In this document: in pieces, positions 1 to 4,877 of the stretch
Numbering within the stretch: position 1 is the first letter of the stretch
Layout of the letters: each line of letters opens with the position of its first letter
Assembly: GCA_945867285.1 (NCBI GenBank)
Contig: CAMBHX010000088.1
Span: 1-6,899, forward strand
Reading direction: 5' to 3'
DNA: 6,899 nucleotides
Source of the DNA: Sulfuricurvum sp. IAE1
Lineage (GTDB): Bacteria > Campylobacterota > Campylobacteria > Campylobacterales > Sulfurimonadaceae
Position numbers and translations under genes: made by a program
The notes under the pieces: generated by a model
The model's input: the letters and a program-made list of their open reading frames with translations, nothing else
Told to the model about the DNA's origin: nothing
Database searches by the model: none

Positions 1-284
1 GCAAATACCCAAAAAGTGATTTTAGCCAACATCGGACTCCAAAGTTCCCGTTCACTCTCTTCAGGAATCAGATAATAGGTAGCCCCCATAAACCCGAACA
101 GCAAAAGAACGATCAACAAGTTCGTATGAACCATCCGAAGAACATTAAAAGGGATCGCAGGGAATAAAAAATCCCCGTATAAATACTGAACCCCCATACT
201 AAGACCAAAAACAATCTCCCCTGCCAGAAGAATGAGTGCAAAAATAAAATATGGCTTTGCGACCATTTGAGATGAATATTTCAT
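1..284 (-). CDS. norB: Nitric oxide reductase large subunit NorB, N-terminal part (cut by window edge)
   Basis: Catalytic haem b / non-haem iron subunit of the cytochrome c-dependent NO reductase, which reduces 2 NO to N2O in the cytoplasmic membrane. About 94 codons are visible from ATG at 284; the remainder lies beyond position 1. Reading the minus strand gives a start MKYSSQMVAKPYFIFAL, a first membrane helix, then GDFLFPAIPFNVLRMVHTN and a second helix (LLIVLLLFGFMGATYYLIP). The RMVHTN histidine corresponds to a haem ligand conserved in the haem-copper/NOR superfamily. The start is supported by a GGAAG Shine-Dalgarno in the 8-nt gap after the norC stop. It is co-transcribed with norC. This is cNOR rather than the quinol-type qNOR: there is a separate norC and no long N-terminal extension. 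Completeness of the gene cannot be judged from this window. Confidence 0.93.
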   Translation of the reverse strand, partial: MKYSSQMVAKPYFIFALILLAGEIVFGLSMGVQYLYGDFLFPAIPFNVLRMVHTNLLIVLLLFGFMGATYYLIPEESERELWSPMLAKITFWVF

Positions 285-292
285 AATCTTCC

Positions 293-739
293 TTATCCTT
301 TAATATTCGGCGGCCACTCTTGATTATTGACACGAGAGGTCCAAATCAAAAAGTCTGCAAGATTGTTTACTTGTTCTGGTGTCAGGTGAAACTGCGGCAT
401 TTTTCGTCTATCTGGAGTATCCATCGGCTGTGCCGCCATCCATCCAGCTAGATACGTTTTAAACGCAGCTTCATTATTGGCACCAAGACGAGGAAATGCA
501 TTCCCAAGCTCTGGAGCATAATACGCTCCTTCCCCCATGATCGTATGGCAACCGACACAATTGTTCTCTTCCCATACCACTTTTCCCCGTGCAACGGATG
601 GAGTAATTTTGTCATCATGACTTAGTTTCGGGATTTGCTTAACAGTATCAACGCTCAGTCCAGTAAATACCAAAATCGCGAAAAGTCCCCCGCCAAAGTA
701 AATATTTCTGGCCATATTTTTAGTAATACGTTCAGACAT
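293..739 (-). CDS. norC: Nitric oxide reductase cytochrome c subunit NorC
   Basis: Membrane-anchored monohaem c subunit that passes electrons from periplasmic cytochrome c to NorB. The 148-residue product has a single N-terminal membrane helix (about residues 13-30), acting as an uncleaved anchor, followed by a periplasmic cytochrome domain. The haem-binding motif CVGCH is at residues 61-65 and continues as TIMGEGAYYAPELGNA, a highly recognisable NorC signature. Met114 in RRKMPQF is the likely axial haem ligand. Length is normal for the family. The start at 739 is supported by AGGAG at 749-745, five nucleotides upstream. norB follows after 8 nt, so the two form one operon. Upstream lie two near-identical 18-bp boxes (761-778, 805-822) that are candidate operators. 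Confidence 0.96.
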   Translation of the reverse strand: MSERITKNMARNIYFGGGLFAILVFTGLSVDTVKQIPKLSHDDKITPSVARGKVVWEENNCVGCHTIMGEGAYYAPELGNAFPRLGANNEAAFKTYLAGWMAAQPMDTPDRRKMPQFHLTPEQVNNLADFLIWTSRVNNQEWPPNIKG

Positions 740-760
740 TTCAGCTCCTGTATTTTATTC

Positions 761-778
761 CTACCTTTAAGTAGTAAT
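761..778 (-). promoter_or_regulatory. norC-proximal copy of an 18-bp repeated box (candidate operator)
   Basis: Minus-strand ATTACTACTTAAAGGTAG, ending 22 nt before the norC start codon. It matches the distal copy (805-822) at 17 of 18 positions. The core CTACTTAAAGGTAG has dyad symmetry at its ends (CTAC...GTAG), as expected for a dimeric regulator. Its position very close to the gene, over the likely transcription start or leader, would suit a repressor. The regulator is not identified; a link to the Rrf2 remnant at 929-1051 or a relative is inference only. Confidence 0.45.
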
Positions 779-804
779 AAAATAGTAGCGAATTTTTTTT
801 AATT

Positions 805-822
805 CTACCTTTAAATAGTAAT
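805..822 (-). promoter_or_regulatory. norC-distal copy of the 18-bp repeated box (candidate operator)
   Basis: Minus-strand ATTACTATTTAAAGGTAG, the direct repeat of the box at 761-778, 44 bp further upstream in the same orientation (about four helical turns). The single difference is T for C in the dyad arm. Immediately upstream the box overlaps a small perfect palindrome, AGTAAT-A-ATTACT (817-829). A weak -10-like TAGAAT (807-802) overlaps the box, so a bound protein could affect promoter access. Confidence 0.42.
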
Positions 823-928
823 TATTACTCTTTTACTGCAAGGCTGAAAAATTGATGTATGAATTAGGGAAGAAAGAAAGTATTTAGCTTGAAGCTATAA
901 TTTGGTCTCTTTATAATAAATAAGCGAG

Positions 929-1051
929 CTAAGCGTCGTGGCTGTCAACAACGGAATGGCTGGATTCATTATGACGGTGAAGATAGGTAAGGACGCGAAT
1001 GGCGTATTGAGCAGTTTTGGAAAAATGTATTGCTAATCCTTCGAAAAGCAT
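929..1051 (-). pseudogene. Remnant of an Rrf2-family transcription regulator gene (N-terminal fragment)
   Basis: The minus-strand frame reads FSKTAQYAIRVLTYLHRH and then ends at TAG (931-929) after 40 codons counted from ATG 1051. The stretch FSKTAQYAIRVLTYL closely resembles the first helix of Rrf2-family regulators (typical pattern xFSKxxxYAIRxLxYLA), the family of IscR, NsrR and CymR. The wing and the GGxxL and cysteine regions that should follow are missing. An AAGGA Shine-Dalgarno sits six nucleotides before an ATA codon (1030-1028) exactly where an Rrf2 protein (MHFSK...) would be expected to start, suggesting loss of an ATG start. In another frame, AKYF-LSSLIH (888 to about 860) faintly resembles the later xKYLxxLI part, as if by frameshift. 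Family recognition is by eye on about 20 residues. An expressed 40-residue peptide is possible but less likely. Confidence 0.6.
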
Positions 1052-1116
1052 ATAGTAATCCAGCGTCAATAAGATAATACTTAGACGAAATAAGCATGAA
1101 GCTGTACGAGAGGAAC

Positions 1117-1188
1117 AGTAGACAGACAGCGATCTGTAAGAAACAAAACTTTAAGGAGGTCATTTTTTATATGTGCTGCCTGTCTACT
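1117..1188 (-). repeat. 14-bp inverted repeat with a 44-nt loop carrying an anti-Shine-Dalgarno sequence
   Basis: Arm 1117-1130 pairs with 1175-1188. On the plus strand there is one A/C mismatch; in minus-strand RNA the same position is a G-U wobble, so the stem would be continuous over 14 bp. This bias suggests that, if functional, the structure forms in the transcript running from the cytochrome c gene. The loop contains ACCTCCTTA (minus strand, 1160-1152), identical to the 3' tail of 16S rRNA. The stem is not followed by a T-run, so it does not look like an intrinsic terminator. It may be a 3'UTR-derived small RNA, an mRNA-stabilising structure or a chance remnant. Confidence 0.5.
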
Positions 1189-1206
1189 ATGTCCCTAAGG
1201 ACATAG
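1187..1206 (-). repeat. Perfect 8-bp hairpin just after the cytochrome c stop codon
   Basis: CTATGTCC and GGACATAG separated by a 4-nt loop, beginning 7 nt after the stop codon of the small cytochrome c gene. This is where a transcription terminator or a 3'-end-protecting hairpin would be expected. However, no T-tract follows on the minus strand (next bases TAGACAGG), and none clearly on the plus strand, so it is not a standard Rho-independent terminator. It shares two bases with the larger inverted repeat at 1117-1188, so the two stems would stack or compete at the junction. Confidence 0.55.
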
Positions 1207-1213
1207 CCAGTAA

Positions 1214-1513
1214 TTATTTAGCGATTGCTCCAGCAATTGCATCGATTTGTGCATCATTGAGATTTGCCACTTGACCTTTCATAACCACTTTTGAGGCTCC
1301 GCCATAACTGCCGTCTTTATACCCCTTGAGCGCAACCGTAAAATCTGCTTTGCTCATATCTTTGATAATCTTACTTTTCCCAAGCGCCGCTTTTTCACCC
1401 GCCGCACCATGACAGGCAGCACATTTCTTGTACAATGCCGCACCATCTTCTGCCATTACTTGCACACTACCCAAACTTAACAACGCTAGCAACATCAATG
1501 TACTTTTTGTCAT
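1214..1513 (-). CDS. Small periplasmic monohaem cytochrome c (class I, c553-like)
   Basis: Soluble electron carrier of the periplasm. The 99-residue precursor has a Sec signal peptide (about residues 1-21, TKSTLMLLALLSLGSVQVMA) and a mature domain of about 78 residues. The haem motif CAACH is at residues 31-35 and the probable axial Met is Met78 in VVMKGQ. This is the usual size and plan of epsilonproteobacterial c553-type cytochromes. There are two in-frame ATGs, at 1516 and 1513. AGGGG at 1524-1520 is only 3 nt from the first but 6 nt from the second, so 1513 is chosen. The gene has its own promoter with an FNR/CRP-type palindrome. Its place between the reductase modules and norCB makes it a reasonable donor to NO reductase, but donor to another oxidase or reductase is equally possible. 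Confidence 0.92.
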   Translation of the reverse strand: MTKSTLMLLALLSLGSVQVMAEDGAALYKKCAACHGAAGEKAALGKSKIIKDMSKADFTVALKGYKDGSYGGASKVVMKGQVANLNDAQIDAIAGAIAK

Positions 1514-1541
1514 CATAAACCCCTAAAATAAAGATACTAGC

Positions 1542-1547
1542 ATTGTA
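1542..1547 (-). promoter_or_regulatory. Predicted -10 box of the cytochrome c promoter
   Basis: Minus-strand TACAAT, one mismatch from TATAAT. Taking its last base as -7 puts +1 near 1535, giving a leader of about 20 nt before the start at 1513. No good -35 hexamer is visible; the FNR/CRP-type site at 1569-1584 occupies that place, as in class II activated promoters. Confidence 0.6.
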
Positions 1548-1568
1548 ATATTTTTGTGATCCGATCTC

Positions 1569-1584
1569 TTTGACCTATGTCAAA
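1569..1584 (-). promoter_or_regulatory. FNR/CRP-family binding site (TTGAC-N4-GTCAA) upstream of the cytochrome c gene
   Basis: Minus-strand TTTGACATAGGTCAAA, a perfect 6+6 inverted repeat with a 4-nt spacer, of the form recognised by CRP/FNR-superfamily regulators such as FNR (TTGAT-N4-ATCAA), DNR/NNR and HcpR (TTGAC-N4-GTCAA). Its centre, between 1576 and 1577, lies at -41.5 if +1 is near 1535, the standard class II activator position. It overlaps the last codon and stop (TGA, 1582-1580) of the preceding radical-SAM gene. It suggests that the cytochrome is induced under low oxygen, nitrate or NO. Which regulator binds cannot be told from the site alone. Confidence 0.75.
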
Positions 1585-2245
1585 TTCTAAGAGTAACAAT
1601 GGACTTTAGCTTCTCAAGCGTCGCCCCATATTCAGGCGTATCAAGATTGCCCAAAGTTGCTATCCCTCCTTGAAACAGTTGGAGAAAATATTCACTCACA
1701 TATCCTCGTTCTCGCAAAGACCTTTCCATCATAATGATATCTTCAAAACTTAGTAAATCACTATGATAAGTGGTTCGTGCTTCAAAAACTGCACCGCTTT
1801 GACGAAGGATGTCAAAACTCTCCCAAAAACGCTTCTCACTTCCACCGCCACAGATTTCACCCATTTTAGGTTCGGGGGCTTTGTAGTCCAGTGCGACATA
1901 ATCGATGAGATGATCATCTAGTAACATCTCCAAAATATCAGGACGCATTGCATTGGTATCGATTTTGATCTTAAAACCCAATTTTTTAATATTTTGACAA
2001 AAAGCAACTAAATTTGGATACATTGTACATTCCCCACCACTAAGTACCACCCCCTCAAGAAGACCCTGACGACGGCGTAAAAATGCAAGAGCTTGTGCTT
2101 CATCAATAGATGCAGTACCAAAAACAATATCAGGATTGTAGCAGTAGGAACAACGAAGGTTGCACCCCGCAAACCAAAAAATAGCCGCAGGGGTGTCGGG
2201 GAAATCCAGAAGGGTGAAAGGGGTTATATCATAGAGAGCTTTCAT
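1580..2245 (-). CDS. nrdG: Anaerobic ribonucleotide reductase-activating protein, radical SAM (NrdG2 type)
   Basis: Radical SAM enzyme expected to use a 4Fe-4S cluster and S-adenosylmethionine to abstract a hydrogen from the glycine of its partner NrdD. The 221-residue product starts MKALYDITPFTLLDFPDTPA, typical of the NrdG2 subgroup. The cluster-binding motif CNLRCSYC (Cys28, 32, 35) follows, then VVLSGGE (residues 66-72), the SAM-binding GGE motif. It is longer than E. coli NrdG (about 154 residues), as usual for NrdG2. It starts 14 nt after the small glycyl-radical-loop ORF, without a clear Shine-Dalgarno, so translation is probably coupled. Adjacency to nrdD strengthens the assignment over the related pyruvate formate-lyase activases. 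Its stop codon lies inside the FNR-type site of the next gene. Confidence 0.9.
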   Translation of the reverse strand: MKALYDITPFTLLDFPDTPAAIFWFAGCNLRCSYCYNPDIVFGTASIDEAQALAFLRRRQGLLEGVVLSGGECTMYPNLVAFCQNIKKLGFKIKIDTNAMRPDILEMLLDDHLIDYVALDYKAPEPKMGEICGGGSEKRFWESFDILRQSGAVFEARTTYHSDLLSFEDIIMMERSLRERGYVSEYFLQLFQGGIATLGNLDTPEYGATLEKLKSIVTLRI

Positions 2246-2259
2246 GAATTTTCATTGAA

Positions 2260-2424
2260 TCAGCTTGCTTGCAAACACTCTTTGAAATACATTCGCTCTT
2301 TGTGCTCTTGTTTTTTCCCGATGTTAAAACTCTCTACGGGACGATGATACCCCATGACTCTCGTATATACCGTACATCGAGTACGCTTTGAATTACTATC
2401 TTGTACTATTCTTTGAGTTTTCAT
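2260..2424 (-). CDS. Separate glycyl-radical-loop protein: C-terminal piece of class III ribonucleotide reductase
   Basis: A 54-residue ORF whose ATG overlaps the nrdD stop as ATGA, with AAGGAAG at 2435-2429 as Shine-Dalgarno. Residues 17-30 read CTVYTRVMGYHRPV and residues 33-47 FNIGKKQEHKERMYF. This matches the extreme C-terminus of one-piece NrdD proteins: in E. coli NrdD the radical-bearing Gly681 lies in TRRVCGYLG, followed by FNAGKQEEVKRR. By this alignment Gly25 is the glycyl-radical residue. Residues 1-16 (MKTQRIVQDSNSKRTR) are a polar lead absent from fused enzymes. The large NrdD ends without this loop, so the peptide should complete the active site. GrcA (YfiD), the small glycyl-radical spare part of pyruvate formate-lyase, is a conceptual precedent. 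That this is a coding gene is nearly certain; assembly with NrdD is inferred. Confidence 0.88.
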   Translation of the reverse strand: MKTQRIVQDSNSKRTRCTVYTRVMGYHRPVESFNIGKKQEHKERMYFKECLQAS

Positions 2425-4511
2425 GCTACTTCCTTTAAAATGAGTTCATCACATTTTGGGCAAAATTCGTGTTCGCCGTGTAAATATCCATGCACAGGAC
2501 AGACAGAAAAAAGCGGGGTGATGGTAATATAAGGCAATCGATGGTGGGTCAAAACATTTTTAACCATCCGCCGACACGCTTCAACACTGCCGATACGCTC
2601 ACTCATATAGAGATGCAATACTGTCCCCCCCGTGTATTTGCACTGCAACTCGTCTTGGAGTTCCAGCGCTTCAAAAGGGTCATCCGTATGAGCAACAGGC
2701 ATTTGAGAGCTATTGGTATAATAGATATTATCCCCATCACCTGCTTGCAAAATATCAGGGTAACGTTTCTTGTCCTCTTTGGCAAAACGATACGTCGTCC
2801 CCTCAGCAGGAGTGGCTTCGAGATTGTACAAATTTCCGCTACGCTCTTGATAGCCTCGTATGGTGGTACGCATTTTCTCCAAAATCTCCAACGCAAATTC
2901 AATTCCTGCCTCATCGGATAAATCATGGGAATCAAACGTAAAATTACGAACCATCTCATTCATCCCATTGACACCGATGGTAGAAAAATGGTTATTAAAC
3001 CCTTTGAGATACCGTGCCGTGTAGGGATACAATCCACGCTCAAACATCTCATTGACAAAAACACGCTTTTTTTCTAATGTCGAATACGCAATCTCCATCA
3101 ACACATCCAGCGCTTCATAAAAGCCTTTTTTGTCGTTTGGATACAAATATCCCAAACGTGCCATATTGATCGTCACTACACCAATACTCCCCGTCATCTC
3201 CGCACTTCCAAATAGTCCATTGCCCCGCTTGAGAAGTTCACGTAAATCCAATTGTAACCTACAACACATACTGCGTACTGCACCAGGTTTATAGGCGTTA
3301 GGATTGTCTACTTTTGCCCCATATTCATTCTTAAGATATTGGCTTCCAATAAAGTTTTGGAAATAACTTGAACCTATTTTGGCGGTATTTTCAAACAAAA
3401 TATCGGTATTCTCCCCATACCAATCAAAATCTTCGGTGATGTTGACCGTGGGTATAGGAAACGTAAATGGTTGTCCTCCACTGTCCCCCTCGGTCATAAT
3501 CTCATAGTAGGCACGATTGATGAGACGCATCTCGGGTAAAAAATGTTTATAGGTTGCATCTGTAAATTTAGTTACAGAACTGTCTCGATTTTTAAGCTCA
3601 CTTAACAGCTCATTGGAGCTTACATCCTTGAAAAGATGGTGTTGATTTTTAGTCGGTATTTGATCTTTTAGATCTTCTGGCACCACCCAGTCAATCGTGA
3701 TATTGGTAAAGGGAGACTGTCCCCAGCGTGCAGGGACATTGAGATTATAGATAAACTGTCGTATCGCTTTTTTGACCTCACTAAAGGAGAGCTGATCTTT
3801 ATAGACATACGGTGCCAAATAGGTATCAAACGAGCTAAATGCTTGCGCACCCGCCCATTCGCTTTGCAAAATCCCCAAAAAGTTTGCCATCTGCCCCAGT
3901 GCTTCACGAAAATGATTGGGAGCCTTGCTGTCCACACGCCCACGCACCCCGTTGAACCCCTCATCCAAAAGCGCCCGTAAACTCCATCCCGCACAATACC
4001 CCGTGAGACAATCCAAATCATGAATATGAATATCACCGGTGCGATGCGATGCCCCCTCTACTGGGGAATAAATCGTATCCAACCAATAATTCGCTACCAC
4101 TTTGCCCGCTAGATTGTTGATAAGACCTGCATTAGAATAGCCGGTATTAGCATTGGCATTAATACGCCAATCTGTTTTATAAATATATTCTTGAACACTT
4201 TGGGTGGAGTTAACAAACGTAGTGTCATTGGGAGTATTTGAGAGTTGTTCACGCTGCATTTTATGCAAGAAACGATAGGTGATAAACGATTTCATCACCG
4301 CAAATTCGCCCCCCTTATGGAGCTCCTCTTCGATAATGTCTTGGACTTCTTCGACACTGCACAGCGTTTGCGCCTCAATACGTTCCATCACAGACTCTAC
4401 AATCGTTTGAGTGTAGGTAACATTGACACTGTTAAATGCTTTTTTAAGAGCGTCTACAATTTTATACAGATGAAACGTCTCTTGGGCTCCATTGCGTTTT
4501 AAGATTTTCAT
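2421..4511 (-). CDS. nrdD: Anaerobic (class III) ribonucleoside-triphosphate reductase, large piece lacking the glycyl-radical loop
   Basis: Reduces ribonucleotides to deoxyribonucleotides without oxygen. The 696-residue product begins with an ATP-cone regulatory domain (residues 1-90, MKILKRNGAQETF...). The alpha/beta barrel follows, with HIHDLDCLTGYCAGW (158-176; Cys168 or Cys173 as active-site cysteine) and RSMCCRL (413-419; Cys416/417, at the finger loop for the thiyl radical). The C-terminus carries the metal-binding stretch CPVHGYLHGEHEFCPKC (671-687) and ends nine residues later. Family members continue directly into the RVxGY glycyl-radical loop; here that part is on the next ORF. GAGGA at 4526-4522 is the ribosome site, spaced 10 nt from ATG 4511. 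It starts 15 nt after napD, so it probably belongs to the nap transcript. The paired MCC cysteines suggest a redoxin-dependent rather than formate-dependent subtype, which is tentative. Confidence 0.94.
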   Translation of the reverse strand: MKILKRNGAQETFHLYKIVDALKKAFNSVNVTYTQTIVESVMERIEAQTLCSVEEVQDIIEEELHKGGEFAVMKSFITYRFLHKMQREQLSNTPNDTTFVNSTQSVQEYIYKTDWRINANANTGYSNAGLINNLAGKVVANYWLDTIYSPVEGASHRTGDIHIHDLDCLTGYCAGWSLRALLDEGFNGVRGRVDSKAPNHFREALGQMANFLGILQSEWAGAQAFSSFDTYLAPYVYKDQLSFSEVKKAIRQFIYNLNVPARWGQSPFTNITIDWVVPEDLKDQIPTKNQHHLFKDVSSNELLSELKNRDSSVTKFTDATYKHFLPEMRLINRAYYEIMTEGDSGGQPFTFPIPTVNITEDFDWYGENTDILFENTAKIGSSYFQNFIGSQYLKNEYGAKVDNPNAYKPGAVRSMCCRLQLDLRELLKRGNGLFGSAEMTGSIGVVTINMARLGYLYPNDKKGFYEALDVLMEIAYSTLEKKRVFVNEMFERGLYPYTARYLKGFNNHFSTIGVNGMNEMVRNFTFDSHDLSDEAGIEFALEILEKMRTTIRGYQERSGNLYNLEATPAEGTTYRFAKEDKKRYPDILQAGDGDNIYYTNSSQMPVAHTDDPFEALELQDELQCKYTGGTVLHLYMSERIGSVEACRRMVKNVLTHHRLPYITITPLFSVCPVHGYLHGEHEFCPKCDELILKEVA

Positions 4512-4526
4512 ACTGCATCCGTCCTC

Positions 4527-4877
4527 TTAGAACCGATCTTTGAGATCGCCGTTATACTTGATGTCACGCTTAGTGGCATTTTCATCATTGAGCCAAGAGG
4601 GTAATTCTCCCCCTGCTGCTTCGAGCTTGTCACGTTCGGCATTGAGCTCATCCTCGCTATAAGCAAACGACATATCCGCTGCTACGATATGATCCATAAA
4701 CTGAATACGGGTGAGTTTTTGTATCTCTTCCTCAACACCCTTCCCCTCGATAGTGACAATAATGCGCCCTTTGGCATCGTGAAAATGGTAATCACAAAAA
4801 TCAGCCTCTTTTAAAATCTCCACCACTCCCTCAGTAAACTCAGGGCTTGTTTGTATCACTATGCTTGAAATGTTCAT
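4527..4877 (-). CDS. napD: NapD, chaperone for nitrate reductase NapA maturation
   Basis: Small cytoplasmic protein of the NapD family, which binds the twin-arginine signal peptide of NapA and holds back export until the molybdenum cofactor is inserted. With the start at 4877 it has 116 residues. The N-terminus MNISSIVIQTSPEF is the typical first beta strand, and the ferredoxin-like fold continues through GRIIVTIEG and HIVAADMSFAY. An in-frame ATG at 4889 is rejected: it lies over the Shine-Dalgarno GGAG (4887-4884), which is ideally spaced (6 nt) from 4877, and 4877 gives an ATGA overlap with napL. The tail after residue 80 (about 36 residues, acidic, ending LKDRF) is somewhat longer than in E. 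coli NapD (87 residues). It is the last nap gene of the group, followed 15 nt later by nrdD. Confidence 0.93.
   Translation of the reverse strand: MNISSIVIQTSPEFTEGVVEILKEADFCDYHFHDAKGRIIVTIEGKGVEEEIQKLTRIQFMDHIVAADMSFAYSEDELNAERDKLEAAGGELPSWLNDENATKRDIKYNGDLKDRF

Larger units (their letters stand above)
740..1213. other. 474-nt interval without an intact gene, between the small cytochrome c gene and norC
   Basis: In transcription order (right to left) this interval holds an 8-bp perfect hairpin directly after the cytochrome c stop (1187-1206), a 14-bp long-range inverted repeat (1117-1130 with 1175-1188), a remnant of an Rrf2-type regulator gene (929-1051), a short AT-rich stretch, and two copies of an 18-bp box (805-822 and 761-778) just before norC. 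No RNA family or mobile-element end is recognisable. The norC promoter must lie here or further upstream, but no single -10/-35 pair stands out in the AT-rich sequence. Confidence 0.7.

Noticed and set aside
852..865. TTGAT-N4-GAATT as a possible FNR site for norC
   Set aside because: Only one half-site matches; the other arm shares almost nothing with ATCAA.
885..897. Palindrome TAGCTT-G-AAGCTA upstream of norC
   Set aside because: It is short, does not extend, has no second copy, and is expected occasionally in AT-rich DNA.
1064..1087. Imperfect hairpin CGTC-aa-TAAG / CTTA-GACG
   Set aside because: It has a bulged, weak stem with no T-tract or conserved loop; insufficient to call a terminator or structured RNA.
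969..1163. 64-codon minus-strand open frame overlapping the Rrf2 remnant
   Set aside because: It has no Shine-Dalgarno (its first codons are themselves the anti-SD sequence), resembles no family, and runs in a different frame from the recognisable Rrf2-like peptide.
901..1206. Plus-strand reading with few stops (only two TAA codons before 1204), looking like a decayed hydrophilic protein
   Set aside because: It has no start with a ribosome site and matches no family; the minus strand of the same DNA gives a much better explanation (Rrf2 N-terminus), so this is probably its antisense image.
2490..2921. 143-codon plus-strand open frame inside nrdD
   Set aside because: It lies entirely antisense to a strongly conserved enzyme gene and has no recognisable domain or ribosome site.
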